A stretch of DNA of 64,000 nucleotides from Bradyrhizobium sp. AUGA SZCCT0176 (GCF_018130145.1 NZ_JAFCMB010000020.1:28200-92199), one strand, 5' to 3'. Positions 8,809 to 18,304 are shown, counted from the first letter of the stretch. The notes: a model not told the origin generated them from the sequence alone. Made by a program: numbers and translations.

Positions 8809-10985
8809 GCGTCGGCTCGCCCAATCTCGTCTTCGGATCCAACGCCCCGCAAAGCCTCGGTTACTGCGAGGGTAACCTCGGTGGTTGCAATCAAGCTTTC
8901 GATCGAAATTGCGGGATTGCCCGTTCGACAAGCCTCCGCGAAAGCGGCCGCTTCCGCCGCAAATCCCTTGTCAACATTCAAAGAGCGGCGGCGCGATGTT
9001 TTGTTTTTGGCCACAAGATCGAGTGCACGGAAATTGTCCAGCAGCGCCATGCGCTCTTGCGCAAAGGCTTCGAACCGTTCCTTAGGATAGCTTGCGTCAC
9101 CGTTCGACCAGTAGTGCACGGTGCCAATCGACCCGTCCTGGAATCTCACCGTAAAGGTAACGATATCGTCGGCGGCAACATCGGAACGTCGCGGACTAAC
9201 ATGGGCTACTTGAACAGACTCTGGAAGTGAACCGCAGACGCTCTGCATAGCATCGATGAAATGGCAGGCTTCACCGATGATTCGGCCGCCACCACTTTCC
9301 CGATCGTGTACCCAGCCGAGCTCGGACTTGAGCGCAATACGGCCAGCGTTGATGCGATAGAGCATAACCATCGGTTCCGAGCGCCCCTTGAAATGCCCAG
9401 CCATCGCTTGCACTAAAGGTGAAAACCGCCGGTTGAAACCGACAGTCAGCGTGCCTGAAGAGGCGCGCGCCGCTGCCTCAACATCGATAAGTTCCTGGCG
9501 CGAGATTGCCAACGGCTTCTCGACGAAGACATGCTTGCCCCGGTTCAAGGCTTCGACAACATAACGCGCGTGGCTGTCGTGACGGGTAGCGATGACGACC
9601 GCCTGAACGGAGGGATCATCCAGCAAAGCATATCCATCGTTGTGGGCCATGCTCGCGCCATACCGCTCGGCAACACTTTTTGCTGAAATGCCCTTTCCGC
9701 TAGCTACGCCGACCATGTGGAACGCCTGAGCGTCCATCAAAGCGGGCAGCAGGATACCTTTTGCAAACGTTCCTGCCCCTATGACACCAAGGCCAATGCG
9801 ACCGGATACGGGCCGTCGCGATACCGAAAGAGCAAGCGACTTCGAAGGACTCATTTCGGATGGATACTCAAGGACAATGCCTACGCTAAAATCCTGTTTT
9901 TTGCCGGTGACCAGATCGTAGCCCTCGGTTGCATCCGCGATTGAAAACTTATGAGTCGTAAGCCGCGCCGGATCCAACCTGCCATCACCAATCAATTCAA
10001 GAAACGCTGAGAGGTTGCGCCGCTCAGTCCAGCGCACGTAACCGATCGGATAATCCTGACCTTTCGCCTCATAAGCGGGATCATATCGGCCCGGTCCGTA
10101 TGAGCGTGACTGAAGAATTTCCAGTTCTTTCTCGAAATAGGTTCGACGCGCTATATCCATCTTGACATCGCCGACCACGACTACGCGCGCCCGGTCGCGA
10201 CACAGCTTGGCAACGTCTTCGAAAACTGCGCCGCTATCGCGGGAACCTACAGTTAGCAAAACCGAATCCACACCAAAACCACCTGTCATCGCGGCTATCT
10301 GAGTCGCAAGCGCGGGATCAGACGGTATTGCGGCAACGGTCGCACCGGCGGCTCGCGCCATATCGAGTTTGCGAGAATCCAGATCGAGGCCCGCAACCCG
10401 CATACCCGCAGCGACGCATAACTGCACGGTCAATTGACCGACCAAGCCCAATCCTACGACCAGAACAGTTGCTCCCAGTTGCTGATCCGCCTGCCTCAAG
10501 CCGTGGAGTGCAATGGCGCCCAGCGTCACATAACTGGCTTGTTCGTCGGTAACCGCTGCTGGCACACGAACACAGAGATTCTTGGGAACGGCCACTAGCT
10601 CCGCATGATTTGCAAAACCAAGGCCGGCGCAGGCAACGCGATCGCCCACCGAAATGTCGTTCACATCGCGCCCAATCTCCAGCGCGGTGCCGACAAGGGA
10701 ATATCCGAGCGGGATCGGTTCTGCGATCAGATTCTTCACTACTTTATACGTTGGCCAAAGGCCTTCGGTGCGCGCCCGGTTTATCACCTTCATCGCAAGA
10801 TCGGGACGGTCCAGGGCCTTGCCGAGATATCCCTTCTTGCCCAAGCCGATTATCGCGCGATCGGTGCCGGAACTGATGAGCGAACTATGCGCCCGAACGA
10901 GAACCTGACCGGGACCCGCACGCGGCGCGGGAACATCGGCGACCGACAGAACGCCAGACTTAAAGTTCTGCACCACAATCTTCAT
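8805..10985 (-). CDS. Two-domain oxidoreductase: MDR dehydrogenase fused to Gfo/Idh/MocA
   Basis: 726 residues. Residues 1-375 are a medium-chain dehydrogenase/reductase fold with its nucleotide motif GLGLVG at 178-183. Residues 395-720 are a Gfo/Idh/MocA domain with GVIGAGTFAKG at 400-410 and the catalytic-lysine motif EKP at 489-491. Such bi-domain oxidoreductases recur in O-antigen and capsule loci. Their chemistry is unsettled; the paired domains suggest sequential oxidation and reduction of one sugar. The structural-zinc cysteine cluster of classic alcohol dehydrogenases is not evident. The gene follows asnB by 28 bases and overlaps the methyltransferase by four. Confidence 0.9.
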   Translation of the reverse strand: MKIVVQNFKSGVLSVADVPAPRAGPGQVLVRAHSSLISSGTDRAIIGLGKKGYLGKALDRPDLAMKVINRARTEGLWPTYKVVKNLIAEPIPLGYSLVGTALEIGRDVNDISVGDRVACAGLGFANHAELVAVPKNLCVRVPAAVTDEQASYVTLGAIALHGLRQADQQLGATVLVVGLGLVGQLTVQLCVAAGMRVAGLDLDSRKLDMARAAGATVAAIPSDPALATQIAAMTGGFGVDSVLLTVGSRDSGAVFEDVAKLCRDRARVVVVGDVKMDIARRTYFEKELEILQSRSYGPGRYDPAYEAKGQDYPIGYVRWTERRNLSAFLELIGDGRLDPARLTTHKFSIADATEGYDLVTGKKQDFSVGIVLEYPSEMSPSKSLALSVSRRPVSGRIGLGVIGAGTFAKGILLPALMDAQAFHMVGVASGKGISAKSVAERYGASMAHNDGYALLDDPSVQAVVIATRHDSHARYVVEALNRGKHVFVEKPLAISRQELIDVEAAARASSGTLTVGFNRRFSPLVQAMAGHFKGRSEPMVMLYRINAGRIALKSELGWVHDRESGGGRIIGEACHFIDAMQSVCGSLPESVQVAHVSPRRSDVAADDIVTFTVRFQDGSIGTVHYWSNGDASYPKERFEAFAQERMALLDNFRALDLVAKNKTSRRRSLNVDKGFAAEAAAFAEACRTGNPAISIESLIATTEVTLAVTEALRGVGSEDEIGRADA

Positions 10986-11013
10986 AAGGCCACCTTCTGT
11001 ATTACCGCGCAGT

Positions 11014-12939
11014 TCAAGTCCAGCTTGAAGACGGCGCGAATCGTTCGAACCAAAGCTCCAGCATCACGATCGAGAACAACCGCTTGAGTGGTAAAAAGCC
11101 TTGGGCAGGATCCGCAGCGCGCTGCGCGGCAATCCATTGAGGACTAAAGAGACCGCGCTTCTTGACACGCACGGGATCGAGAGCCCAATCGAAAATATCA
11201 GCAAGAGGCTTGGTTGTCGCATACGCCTCAAGCGGAATGTAGAATGCGCGTTTGGGAGCCTGCAAGACCTCCGACGGCAGGAGACCAACTCCGAAGCGCC
11301 GCAACGCAAGCTTGTTGCCGGACGCCCCCAATTTGGTCGCATCCGGCAAGGCTGCCGCGGCTGCGATGACCAACTCGTCCATGAACGGTACCCGCCCTTC
11401 GATCGAATGTGCCATGGTCATCTTGTCGGCCTTCATAAGAATGTCGTCTGGTAGCCAATCGGGGTACTGCATCGCGACCAGCGATTGTAGTGCCGTTTCA
11501 CCGGGTAATCGCTTCAAAACCGGACCGACGCTGCGATCCGCCACACCGGCAAGCGCATGACCTCCCGCCATCGCGCGGATATCATCCGCGTCGAAGAGCG
11601 ACACAGCCGATCGATAGAGATCCGTCAGCGGTGCATCACCCATGCGCTCCAGCATGGACACGATCTTGCGACGCCCCACTTTGCCAAGCGCGCCAGGATA
11701 ATCGAAAAGTCTCTCAAGGATCGCGACCGGCATGATCGAGGCGAGGCGTGCGGCAACTGGAAACGAATGCGCCGGCACAAACGATTTCACCCGCGCAATT
11801 TGCTGAAGCTTGCGGTGAAACATGTATCCGCCGAGAATTTCATCTGCGCCTTCACCGGACAATACCACCTTGACCTCTTTTCGGGCCTCGCGCGCGAGCA
11901 CATACATGGGAACAACAATCGCGTCTCCCACCGGCTCGTCCAGCGCAAAAGCGATCTCCGGCAAGCTGGCCATATCCTCGGCGCGGCAATCGATCGCGTG
12001 ATGGTCAGATCCGATGCGACGCGCCGTCAGAGCCGCAAGCTCGCGGTCGTGATCGGGGAAATCGGGAAATCCGATCGAGAACGTCTTGACCGGGCCAGCC
12101 GCAACCTCGGCCATCAAGGCGACAATTATGTTTGAATCGATGCCCCCGGACAGGAAGGCGCCTACCGGCACGTCCGCAATCATGTGCCGGTGAACGGACG
12201 CGCGCAGGGCCGTGCCAAAGCGATCCGCGGCCGCTTCGATATCAAGGCCAGCTTCCACCGAATCCGCGCCGGGCGGAAACCACCAGCGCCTCACCTCGAT
12301 GTCGCCTTCGCACCAAACCAGGTCATGCCCGGCCGCAAGCTTTTCGACGCTCGTCAGTAGCGAACCGGGGCCTGGCACATATCGAAGAGACAGATACGAA
12401 CGAATTGCGGCCAGATCGACCTCGGATGAAAACCCGCTGTCTGCCTGAAGCGCCTTGATCTCGGACGCGAACAGCAGGCTCTTGCCCTGACGGCGGAAAT
12501 ACAAAGGCTTGATGCCCGGACGATCGCGAACCAGCAATAGCTTCGTTCGACTGCCACGTTCATCAACAATGGCGATCGCGAACATGCCGTGAAGGCGCAC
12601 CCAGGCGTCGCGCCCCCATGCTAGATAGGCATGAAGCACAACTTCGGTATCGCTCGTGGTGATAAAGCGATGACCCAGCTTCTCAAGCTCGGTACGCAAT
12701 TCACGATAGTTATAGACCTCACCATTATAGACGATGTGGACGCGATTCTGATCGCCATGCAGCGGCTGATCGCCCGTTTTAAGGTCAATAACGGCAAGAC
12801 GCCGCATTCCAATGCTTATTTCGGCACTTGGGAGATCGTGAAAGCCAGCGCCATCGGGTCCGCGGTGGGAAATCCTATCGGCCATGCGGCGTACCAAAGC
12901 CGGATCATACCGGCCTGCTGTCCCAACAATACCGCACAT
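11014..12939 (-). CDS. asnB: AsnB-type glutamine amidotransferase (copy 1)
   Basis: 641 residues. The N terminus MCGIVG gives the class II glutaminase nucleophile Cys2 after Met removal. The ATP-pyrophosphatase motif FLSGGIDS lies near residue 270, followed by VVLSGEGADEILGGY. This is the asparagine synthase (glutamine-hydrolysing) architecture. Four copies in one polysaccharide locus make housekeeping asparagine synthesis unlikely for all; WbpS-type relatives in O-antigen clusters amidate uronic acids, and that is the role I infer. It starts 4 bases after the GT2 stop and sits inside the seven-gene minus-strand unit, so its substrate is probably a carboxyl sugar made or transferred by that unit. 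Confidence 0.93.
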   Translation of the reverse strand: MCGIVGTAGRYDPALVRRMADRISHRGPDGAGFHDLPSAEISIGMRRLAVIDLKTGDQPLHGDQNRVHIVYNGEVYNYRELRTELEKLGHRFITTSDTEVVLHAYLAWGRDAWVRLHGMFAIAIVDERGSRTKLLLVRDRPGIKPLYFRRQGKSLLFASEIKALQADSGFSSEVDLAAIRSYLSLRYVPGPGSLLTSVEKLAAGHDLVWCEGDIEVRRWWFPPGADSVEAGLDIEAAADRFGTALRASVHRHMIADVPVGAFLSGGIDSNIIVALMAEVAAGPVKTFSIGFPDFPDHDRELAALTARRIGSDHHAIDCRAEDMASLPEIAFALDEPVGDAIVVPMYVLAREARKEVKVVLSGEGADEILGGYMFHRKLQQIARVKSFVPAHSFPVAARLASIMPVAILERLFDYPGALGKVGRRKIVSMLERMGDAPLTDLYRSAVSLFDADDIRAMAGGHALAGVADRSVGPVLKRLPGETALQSLVAMQYPDWLPDDILMKADKMTMAHSIEGRVPFMDELVIAAAAALPDATKLGASGNKLALRRFGVGLLPSEVLQAPKRAFYIPLEAYATTKPLADIFDWALDPVRVKKRGLFSPQWIAAQRAADPAQGFLPLKRLFSIVMLELWFERFAPSSSWT

Positions 12940-12943
12940 TTCG

Positions 12944-13993
12944 TTAGCTAGCTTTCACGGGAAATACCAATTCAGCAGGCTTTGCGGTGGGCGGAGTCCT
13001 CGCACCGTATCCTTGCATCCAATTCGTTCGCGCGAGCTCTCGTAGCTGAAAGAACAAAATAGAAAAGCCCGCAAAAAGCAGAGCAATAACGAAGAGAATC
13101 AGGCCGACCAGCGCGAGATAGATCGCCGGCGCTGCATGCGTGACCAGCATGGCGACAGCGGCTGCGATGAATCCGCAGCCGAGCAAAGCGGCTAGCGCTG
13201 TTAAGAAGGCGAAGTGCCGAACAGGTTGGGCGATAGCGATAAAGCGTAGATGGCTAGTGATAGTCTTGAAAATTTTTGTAGATGACTTGCGCTTGGCCGC
13301 ACCGTCGCGTTGGAGTTTGTGATCGAGCCAAGTCAGGGTGGCGGGGATCTCGCGCGCACGAAAGCCGAGGCCAAGAAGCTTGAGAAGCACCTCAAGATGA
13401 AACTCTTTACCATTCTCCTCCGTCAGGAGCGGTTGAATAACGGCGGCGCGATAACCACGAGTCATGCCCGTATTCATCGTGACGCTGCTGTCGAAGAAAA
13501 GACGGATCAGCCTGTTGCCTGCCTGGGTCAGGAACACCCGAGCGGGTGATACGTTCACCAAACTTCCGCCTTCGCGATGGGGCGACGCAATTACAAAATC
13601 CGCCTCGGGATGAGCCACTAGCTCTGCGTGTAAGCGTTGAACTATGTCGTCGCCCCACGAGCAATCGGCCTCTGTTGTTACGATGATAGGAGCCGTCGCT
13701 TCGTCGATACCGATTTTGATAGCGCGCCCTCGTCCCTGGTTGATGGGATAAGACAACACTCGGACCTGCTTTTCTGCACGTTCGGCCACGAGCACGCCAA
13801 ACAAGCGTTCCAGCGATTTATCCTTTGATCCGTCATTGACCAAAATCAGCTCAAACGCCTCGCCGAATTGCTGGCGGAGATTCATGAGCATGCGCTGAAC
13901 GGCGCGCTCGATAATCGCCTCTTCGTTAAAGAGGGGACAAACAACAGAAACAATAGGATAAGTAGCAACTGTCTTGGGCGCGTTTTGATCCAC
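12944..13993 (-). CDS. Family 2 glycosyltransferase with C-terminal membrane helices
   Basis: 349 residues from a GTG start. IVSVVCPLFNEEAIIERAV and ELILVNDGSKDKS open the GT2 (GT-A) fold; the metal site reads TTEADCSW, so the first Asp of the usual DxD is replaced by Glu. Near the C terminus two hydrophobic stretches (about residues 265-330) form membrane hairpins, as in dolichol/undecaprenyl-phosphate sugar transferases of the DPM1/GtrB type. It could therefore load a sugar onto undecaprenyl phosphate for a GT-C enzyme, or extend a lipid-linked chain. It is the first gene of the unit that runs down to 3644, with the largest upstream gap (13994-14365) holding its promoter. Confidence 0.87.
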   Translation of the reverse strand: MDQNAPKTVATYPIVSVVCPLFNEEAIIERAVQRMLMNLRQQFGEAFELILVNDGSKDKSLERLFGVLVAERAEKQVRVLSYPINQGRGRAIKIGIDEATAPIIVTTEADCSWGDDIVQRLHAELVAHPEADFVIASPHREGGSLVNVSPARVFLTQAGNRLIRLFFDSSVTMNTGMTRGYRAAVIQPLLTEENGKEFHLEVLLKLLGLGFRAREIPATLTWLDHKLQRDGAAKRKSSTKIFKTITSHLRFIAIAQPVRHFAFLTALAALLGCGFIAAAVAMLVTHAAPAIYLALVGLILFVIALLFAGFSILFFQLRELARTNWMQGYGARTPPTAKPAELVFPVKAS

Positions 13994-14365
13994 GATTAGT
14001 GCCTATTTGCCCGAAGGGTTGAAGGGGCTTTCCAAAGCACGGCAGCTATACCAACGCAACCACGGCACAGGAACGGTTACACACGCCAGTTTGGGGCCGA
14101 GTTAGGGACCCTATGCACCACATTTACAAAATATAAGTTTTTTCAATAGGTTATACATGAAGATGTCGAGGTCCGACGACCTGATGATTGCCACCGGTCG
14201 CCTCTGACCTCCGTCATATTCGGTCTGTACCTCAGACACCCTTAGCTTTGCGCGATGCACCGCCCTGAGCACCGTTTGGGCATGCCATCTGCCCCCCAGC
14301 AGGGTGGGCAAAATGGGTATCCCAGGCGCAGCATAGTTCCCAATGATCGCTAGCTTATCGACCCT
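13994..14365. other. Intergenic region upstream of the seven-gene unit
   Basis: No convincing gene: the minus-strand frame at 14111-14311 has no ribosome-binding site or recognisable domain. An AT-rich patch at about 14118-14160 contrasts with the GC-rich surroundings and is the likeliest place for the promoter of the minus-strand unit starting at 13993. I could not align a standard -35/-10 pair. No T-rich hairpin follows manC, so read-through from the supply operon into this unit is possible. Confidence 0.35.
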
Positions 14366-15778
14366 CTATGAACGACTGTAATCATCTTCAATGCGGATGA
14401 TGTCGTCCTCGCCGAAATAGCTGCCGGTCTGGACCTCGATCAGTTCGAGCTGGATCTTGCCGGGATTTTCCAGCCGGTGCACCGCGCCGATCGGGATGTA
14501 GATCGATTCGTTTTCGTGCACGGTCTTGACCAGTTCGTTGACGGTGACGCGGGCGGCGCCCCGCACCACGATCCAGTGCTCGGAACGGTGATGGTGCTTC
14601 TGCAGCGAGAGCCGGCCGCCCGGCTTGACGATGATGCGCTTGACCTGGTGACGCTCGCCATTGTCGACCGACTGATAGGAGCCCCAGGGCCGGTGCACCT
14701 TGATGTGATCTTCGGTCACCTGCGGCGCCACATTCTTCAATGTCGCGACCAGCCGCTTCAGCCCGTTGGCGTCCTTTTGCCTGGATACCAGCACCGCGTC
14801 CTGCGTTGCGACCACCACGAGGTCATCGACGCCTTCGAGCGCGACCAGCGCGCGGTCGGTCGTCACGTTGCAATTGCGCGAATCCTCGAACACGGCGGCA
14901 CCGCGCGCGGCGTTGCCCTGCCCGTCCTTGTCGGACAATTCCCACACCGCATGCCAGGAGCCGACATCGGACCAGCCGCAGGCGACCGGCACCACGGCGG
15001 TACGCGAGGTCTTCTCCATCACCGCGTAGTCGATCGAGATCGACTTGGCGGAAGCGAACGTATCGGTATCGAGCTTGATGAAGCCGAGGTCGCTGCCGGC
15101 GTTGGCGACCGAATCGGCGACGGCCTGAACGCTGGCGCTATCGACCTTGCGGTATTCGTCGAGCAGCACCGCGGCGCGGAACATGAAGTTGCCGCTGTTC
15201 CAGAGATAGCCCGATTTGACATAGCCCGCCGCCGTTTCCGCGTCAGGCTTCTCGACGAATTTTGCGACCGCGCGAACTTGCCCCGAGATGACATCGCCCG
15301 GGCTGATGTAGCCATATTCGGTGGCGGGACGCTCGGGCTGGACGCCGAAGGTCACGATGTGCCCGGCTTGCGCAGCGTTAAGCCCCTCGCGGCAGGCGGC
15401 GACGAAGGCTGCGGTGTCGCGCACCACGTGATCGGCCGCCAGCGCCAGAACGATCGCATCCTTGTCACGCGTTTGCGCGAAGGCGGCGCCGGCCGCGATC
15501 GCAGGCCCGGAATCGCGCCGCATCGGCTCCAGCAGCACGTCGGCTTCAAGGCCGATCTCCGCCAATTGCTCGAGCACCATGAAGCGATAGGCATTGTTGG
15601 TGATGATGACAGGACGCTCGAACAACGCCGCGTCCGATACCCGGATCAGCGTATCCTGAAACGTCGAACGTGCCCCGAACAAGGGCAGGAACTGCTTCGG
15701 ATGCACCTCGCGCGAGGCCGGCCACAGCCGGGTCCCGGCGCCGCCGCACATGATCAATGGAATGATGCGCTTGTTCAT
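14366..15778 (-). CDS. manC: Mannose-1-phosphate guanylyltransferase / mannose-6-phosphate isomerase
   Basis: 470 residues, the usual length of the type II bifunctional enzyme. The guanylyltransferase signature LIMCGGAGTRLWPASRE with PKQF is at residues 8-30. The C-terminal cupin isomerase has VKPGGRLSLQKHHHRSEHW with its metal-binding histidines. It makes GDP-mannose, the donor for mannose and for GDP-derived rhamnose or fucose, although no gmd-type dehydratase is visible here. No phosphomannomutase is in the window, so that step must come from elsewhere. It is the third gene of the unit beginning at 18111, 13 bases after the epimerase. Its last residues resemble the relic near 442. Confidence 0.96.
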   Translation of the reverse strand: MNKRIIPLIMCGGAGTRLWPASREVHPKQFLPLFGARSTFQDTLIRVSDAALFERPVIITNNAYRFMVLEQLAEIGLEADVLLEPMRRDSGPAIAAGAAFAQTRDKDAIVLALAADHVVRDTAAFVAACREGLNAAQAGHIVTFGVQPERPATEYGYISPGDVISGQVRAVAKFVEKPDAETAAGYVKSGYLWNSGNFMFRAAVLLDEYRKVDSASVQAVADSVANAGSDLGFIKLDTDTFASAKSISIDYAVMEKTSRTAVVPVACGWSDVGSWHAVWELSDKDGQGNAARGAAVFEDSRNCNVTTDRALVALEGVDDLVVVATQDAVLVSRQKDANGLKRLVATLKNVAPQVTEDHIKVHRPWGSYQSVDNGERHQVKRIIVKPGGRLSLQKHHHRSEHWIVVRGAARVTVNELVKTVHENESIYIPIGAVHRLENPGKIQLELIEVQTGSYFGEDDIIRIEDDYSRS

Positions 15779-15791
15779 TTAAGCCCTGCCG

Positions 15792-16805
15792 CTAAATCTT
15801 GTGATATTCACGATACCATCTGGCAAATCGCATAATACCATCTTCAATCCTGGTCGCAGGACGGAAGCCGATATCGCGCGCCAGGTCTTCGACGTCGGCG
15901 TATGTCGCCGGCACGTCACCCGGTTGCATGGGCAACATCTCCTTGGTGGCCGTCCGTCCAAACTCTTTCTCCAGAACCGAGATCACATGCATGAGATCTT
16001 CAGGATTGTTGTTGCCAATGTTGTAGATCTTCCACGGCGCCGCGCTGCTCGAAGGATCGGGCCGGTCGCCGGACCAGTCCGGGTTACCTTGAGGTGGCCG
16101 GTCCACCAAGCGAACGATCGCCTCACTAACATCCTCAACAAAGGTGAAATCACGGCGCATCTTGCCGTGATTGAACAGCTTGATCGGCGTCCCGCTCAGG
16201 ATCGCTTTTGCGAAAATGAACATCGCCATGTCCGGACGCCCCCACGGACCGTAGACCGTGAAAAATCGCAAGCCGGTGGCCGGAACGCGATAAAGATGGC
16301 TGTAGGTGTGGGCCATCAGCTCATTGGCCTTTTTCGACGCGGCATAGAGGCTGATGGGATGATCGACATTGTCGTTTACCGAAAACGGCAATTTGGTATT
16401 GGCGCCGTAGACCGATGACGACGAGGCGAACAGGAGATGCCCGCATCCATTATGCCGGCAACCTTCAAGCACATTGATAAAGCCTTCGATGTTCGCATCG
16501 ATATAGGCGTGCGGATTTTCGAGTGAATAGCGAACGCCCGCCTGTGCCGCGAGGTGGATAACGGTAGGAAAGCGGTGCTGCGCAAACAGCGATTTGATCG
16601 CCGCGCGATCAGCCAGGTCGAGCCTCTCAAAAGCGAAATTTGGATCGCGCTTGAGAATTTCGAGACGCGCTTCCTTCAGCCTCGGATCGTAGTAGCTGTT
16701 GACGATATCGAGACCAACAACCTTGCGGCCAGCCGCCAGCAGGCGCTGCACCACGTGAAAGCCAATGAAGCCCGCGGCCCCGGTGACTAGTATCGTATCC
16801 GACAT
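15792..16805 (-). CDS. lpsL: UDP-glucuronate 4-epimerase family SDR
   Basis: 337 residues. NAD motif GAAGFIG at 9-15, the SDR serine cluster FASSSSVYG, the catalytic YAASK, and the family-typical RFFTVYGPWGRPDMAMF identify the extended SDR subgroup that interconverts UDP-glucuronate and UDP-galacturonate (LpsL/CapI type). The neighbouring dehydrogenase could supply the uronate. Some TviC-like enzymes act on N-acetylated uronates and are related, so the exact substrate is open. Product would be a uronic acid donor, which suits the four AsnB-type amidotransferases. It lies 19 bases after the dehydrogenase and 13 before manC. Confidence 0.9.
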   Translation of the reverse strand: MSDTILVTGAAGFIGFHVVQRLLAAGRKVVGLDIVNSYYDPRLKEARLEILKRDPNFAFERLDLADRAAIKSLFAQHRFPTVIHLAAQAGVRYSLENPHAYIDANIEGFINVLEGCRHNGCGHLLFASSSSVYGANTKLPFSVNDNVDHPISLYAASKKANELMAHTYSHLYRVPATGLRFFTVYGPWGRPDMAMFIFAKAILSGTPIKLFNHGKMRRDFTFVEDVSEAIVRLVDRPPQGNPDWSGDRPDPSSSAAPWKIYNIGNNNPEDLMHVISVLEKEFGRTATKEMLPMQPGDVPATYADVEDLARDIGFRPATRIEDGIMRFARWYREYHKI

Positions 16806-16824
16806 CTATCTCCCGACCTTATTC

Positions 16825-18111
16825 CTAGAGCCGCCACAATTCGATCCCGGCAGGCTGCGAGCCGCGGTCGAGCCTGGTCTTGACGTCGAGAACCAATCCC
16901 GCGCCGTCGTTCAACAGCTTCTGAATCAGCGGCCAACCTCCGCCGTCAGTATAGAGATCATGCGCCACCGCCAATATGACGGCATCAGCCGGCCGAAGAG
17001 CATCGATATCTACCAGCGTTACACCGTATTCGTGGCGAGCGTCCGCGGCGTCCGCCATCGGGTCATGAACCTGAACGGTCAGACCGAACGATTCCAGTTC
17101 GCGGATAATATCGATCACACGAGAGTTGCGCGTGTCCGGAACGTTTTCCTTGAAGGTCAGACCGAGCACCGTGACGATTCCGGCCTTGCCCTTTCGGCGC
17201 AGCAGCCCGCGAATACATTCGCGCGCGATGCGCTGCCCCATTCCATCATTGATCCGGCGCCCGGCAAGAATGACTTCCGGATGGTAACCTGCCTTTTCGG
17301 CCCGATGGGTCAGATAATAGGGATCGACCCCGATGCAGTGGCCGCCAACCAGCCCCGGCTGAAACGGCATGAAATTCCATTTCGTCCGCGCGGCCGCCAA
17401 CACGTCGCCGGTGTCGATTCCGAGGGATTGGAAGATCAGTGAAAGTTCATTCATGAAAGCGATGTTGAGGTCGCGCTGGGTATTCTCGATCACCTTCGCG
17501 GCTTCGGCCACTTTGATGGACGGGGCACGGTGGATACCGGCCGTCACAACCGACCCGTAGACGTCCGCAACGATATCCAGCGTTTTGTCGTCCTGCGCCG
17601 AGACGACCTTCATGATTGTTTCGAAGCGATGTTCCTTGTCGCCTGGATTGATGCGCTCCGGCGAATAGCCGACCGTAAAATCCACACCCGCCTTGAGGGA
17701 TGACGCCTGCTCCAGAACGGGAATGCAATCTTCTTCCACCGCACCGGGATAGACCGTCGATTCGTAGACGACGATATCATTCTTCTTGAGTACGCTTCCG
17801 ATCGAACGCGATGCGGAAATCATCGCACCAAGGTCCGGTTTGTGCGCATCGTCGATCGGTGTCGGTACGGTCACGATAAAGAAGTCAGAGTTCCTGATGT
17901 CCGCGAGTTCGTGGCTGAAGGCCAGCGAACCATGTCGGAGGTCATCGGCTTCGACCTCCCGGGTGCGATCATGGCCAGCCTGCAACTCGGAAACTCGGGT
18001 ACGGTCCACGTCGAAACCCACAACCGGAACACCCGCCCGCGCAAAAGAGACGGCAACAGGCAGTCCCACATATCCCAAGCCGATAACTGCTATGCTACGC
18101 CTATGTGTCAC
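16825..18111 (-). CDS. Nucleotide-sugar dehydrogenase (UDP-hexose / UDP-HexNAc 6-dehydrogenase)
   Basis: 428 residues from a GTG. IAVIGLGYVGLP binds NAD; YSPERINPGD and GGHCIGVDPYYL, with catalytic Cys259, are diagnostic of the UDP-glucose/GDP-mannose dehydrogenase superfamily. The pattern is closest to the TviB/WbpO/WbpA branch, which oxidises C6 of UDP-N-acetylhexosamines. UDP-glucose as substrate cannot be excluded from sequence alone. It does a four-electron oxidation and yields the uronic acid donor. First gene of the minus-strand supply unit, divergent from the flippase-like gene across 193 bases that contain an inverted repeat. Confidence 0.93.
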   Translation of the reverse strand: MTHRRSIAVIGLGYVGLPVAVSFARAGVPVVGFDVDRTRVSELQAGHDRTREVEADDLRHGSLAFSHELADIRNSDFFIVTVPTPIDDAHKPDLGAMISASRSIGSVLKKNDIVVYESTVYPGAVEEDCIPVLEQASSLKAGVDFTVGYSPERINPGDKEHRFETIMKVVSAQDDKTLDIVADVYGSVVTAGIHRAPSIKVAEAAKVIENTQRDLNIAFMNELSLIFQSLGIDTGDVLAAARTKWNFMPFQPGLVGGHCIGVDPYYLTHRAEKAGYHPEVILAGRRINDGMGQRIARECIRGLLRRKGKAGIVTVLGLTFKENVPDTRNSRVIDIIRELESFGLTVQVHDPMADAADARHEYGVTLVDIDALRPADAVILAVAHDLYTDGGGWPLIQKLLNDGAGLVLDVKTRLDRGSQPAGIELWRL

Positions 18112-18182
18112 TTATGGTTTTCCAGCTGCGTCATACCCCACGACGGGGCCTGTTTACCCGCAGTGCTGCGCCTTCAGCAATA

Positions 18183-18211
18183 GCCGAAAAGGTCCGTATT
18201 GCCTATTCGGC
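18183..18211. repeat. Inverted repeat in a divergent promoter region
   Basis: GCCGAAAAGG at 18183-18192 and CCTATTCGGC at 18202-18211 pair over 9 of 10 positions around a 9-base spacer. It sits 72 bases upstream of the dehydrogenase GTG on one side and about 94 bases before the flippase-like ATG on the other. It could be an operator or an RNA hairpin. It is not followed by a T-run on either strand, so an intrinsic terminator is unlikely. Confidence 0.45.
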
Positions 18212-18304
18212 CGTAAACCCATAACAGGGCTAGATAACCCTTCACTTTCTGGTAAATAGCGGTCGGCGCGCAGGGCGTCTTTCACTCCAACTCGACGGCT
18301 CGGA

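Noticed and set aside
14111..14311. 66-residue frame in the intergenic region upstream of the seven-gene unit
   Set aside because: No ribosome-binding site, no recognised domain, and it spans an AT-rich patch that looks regulatory.
14477..15835. 452-residue open frame on the plus strand
   Set aside because: It lies exactly opposite manC, is rich in Arg/Asp/His as antisense frames in GC-rich DNA are, and has no domain or ribosome-binding site.
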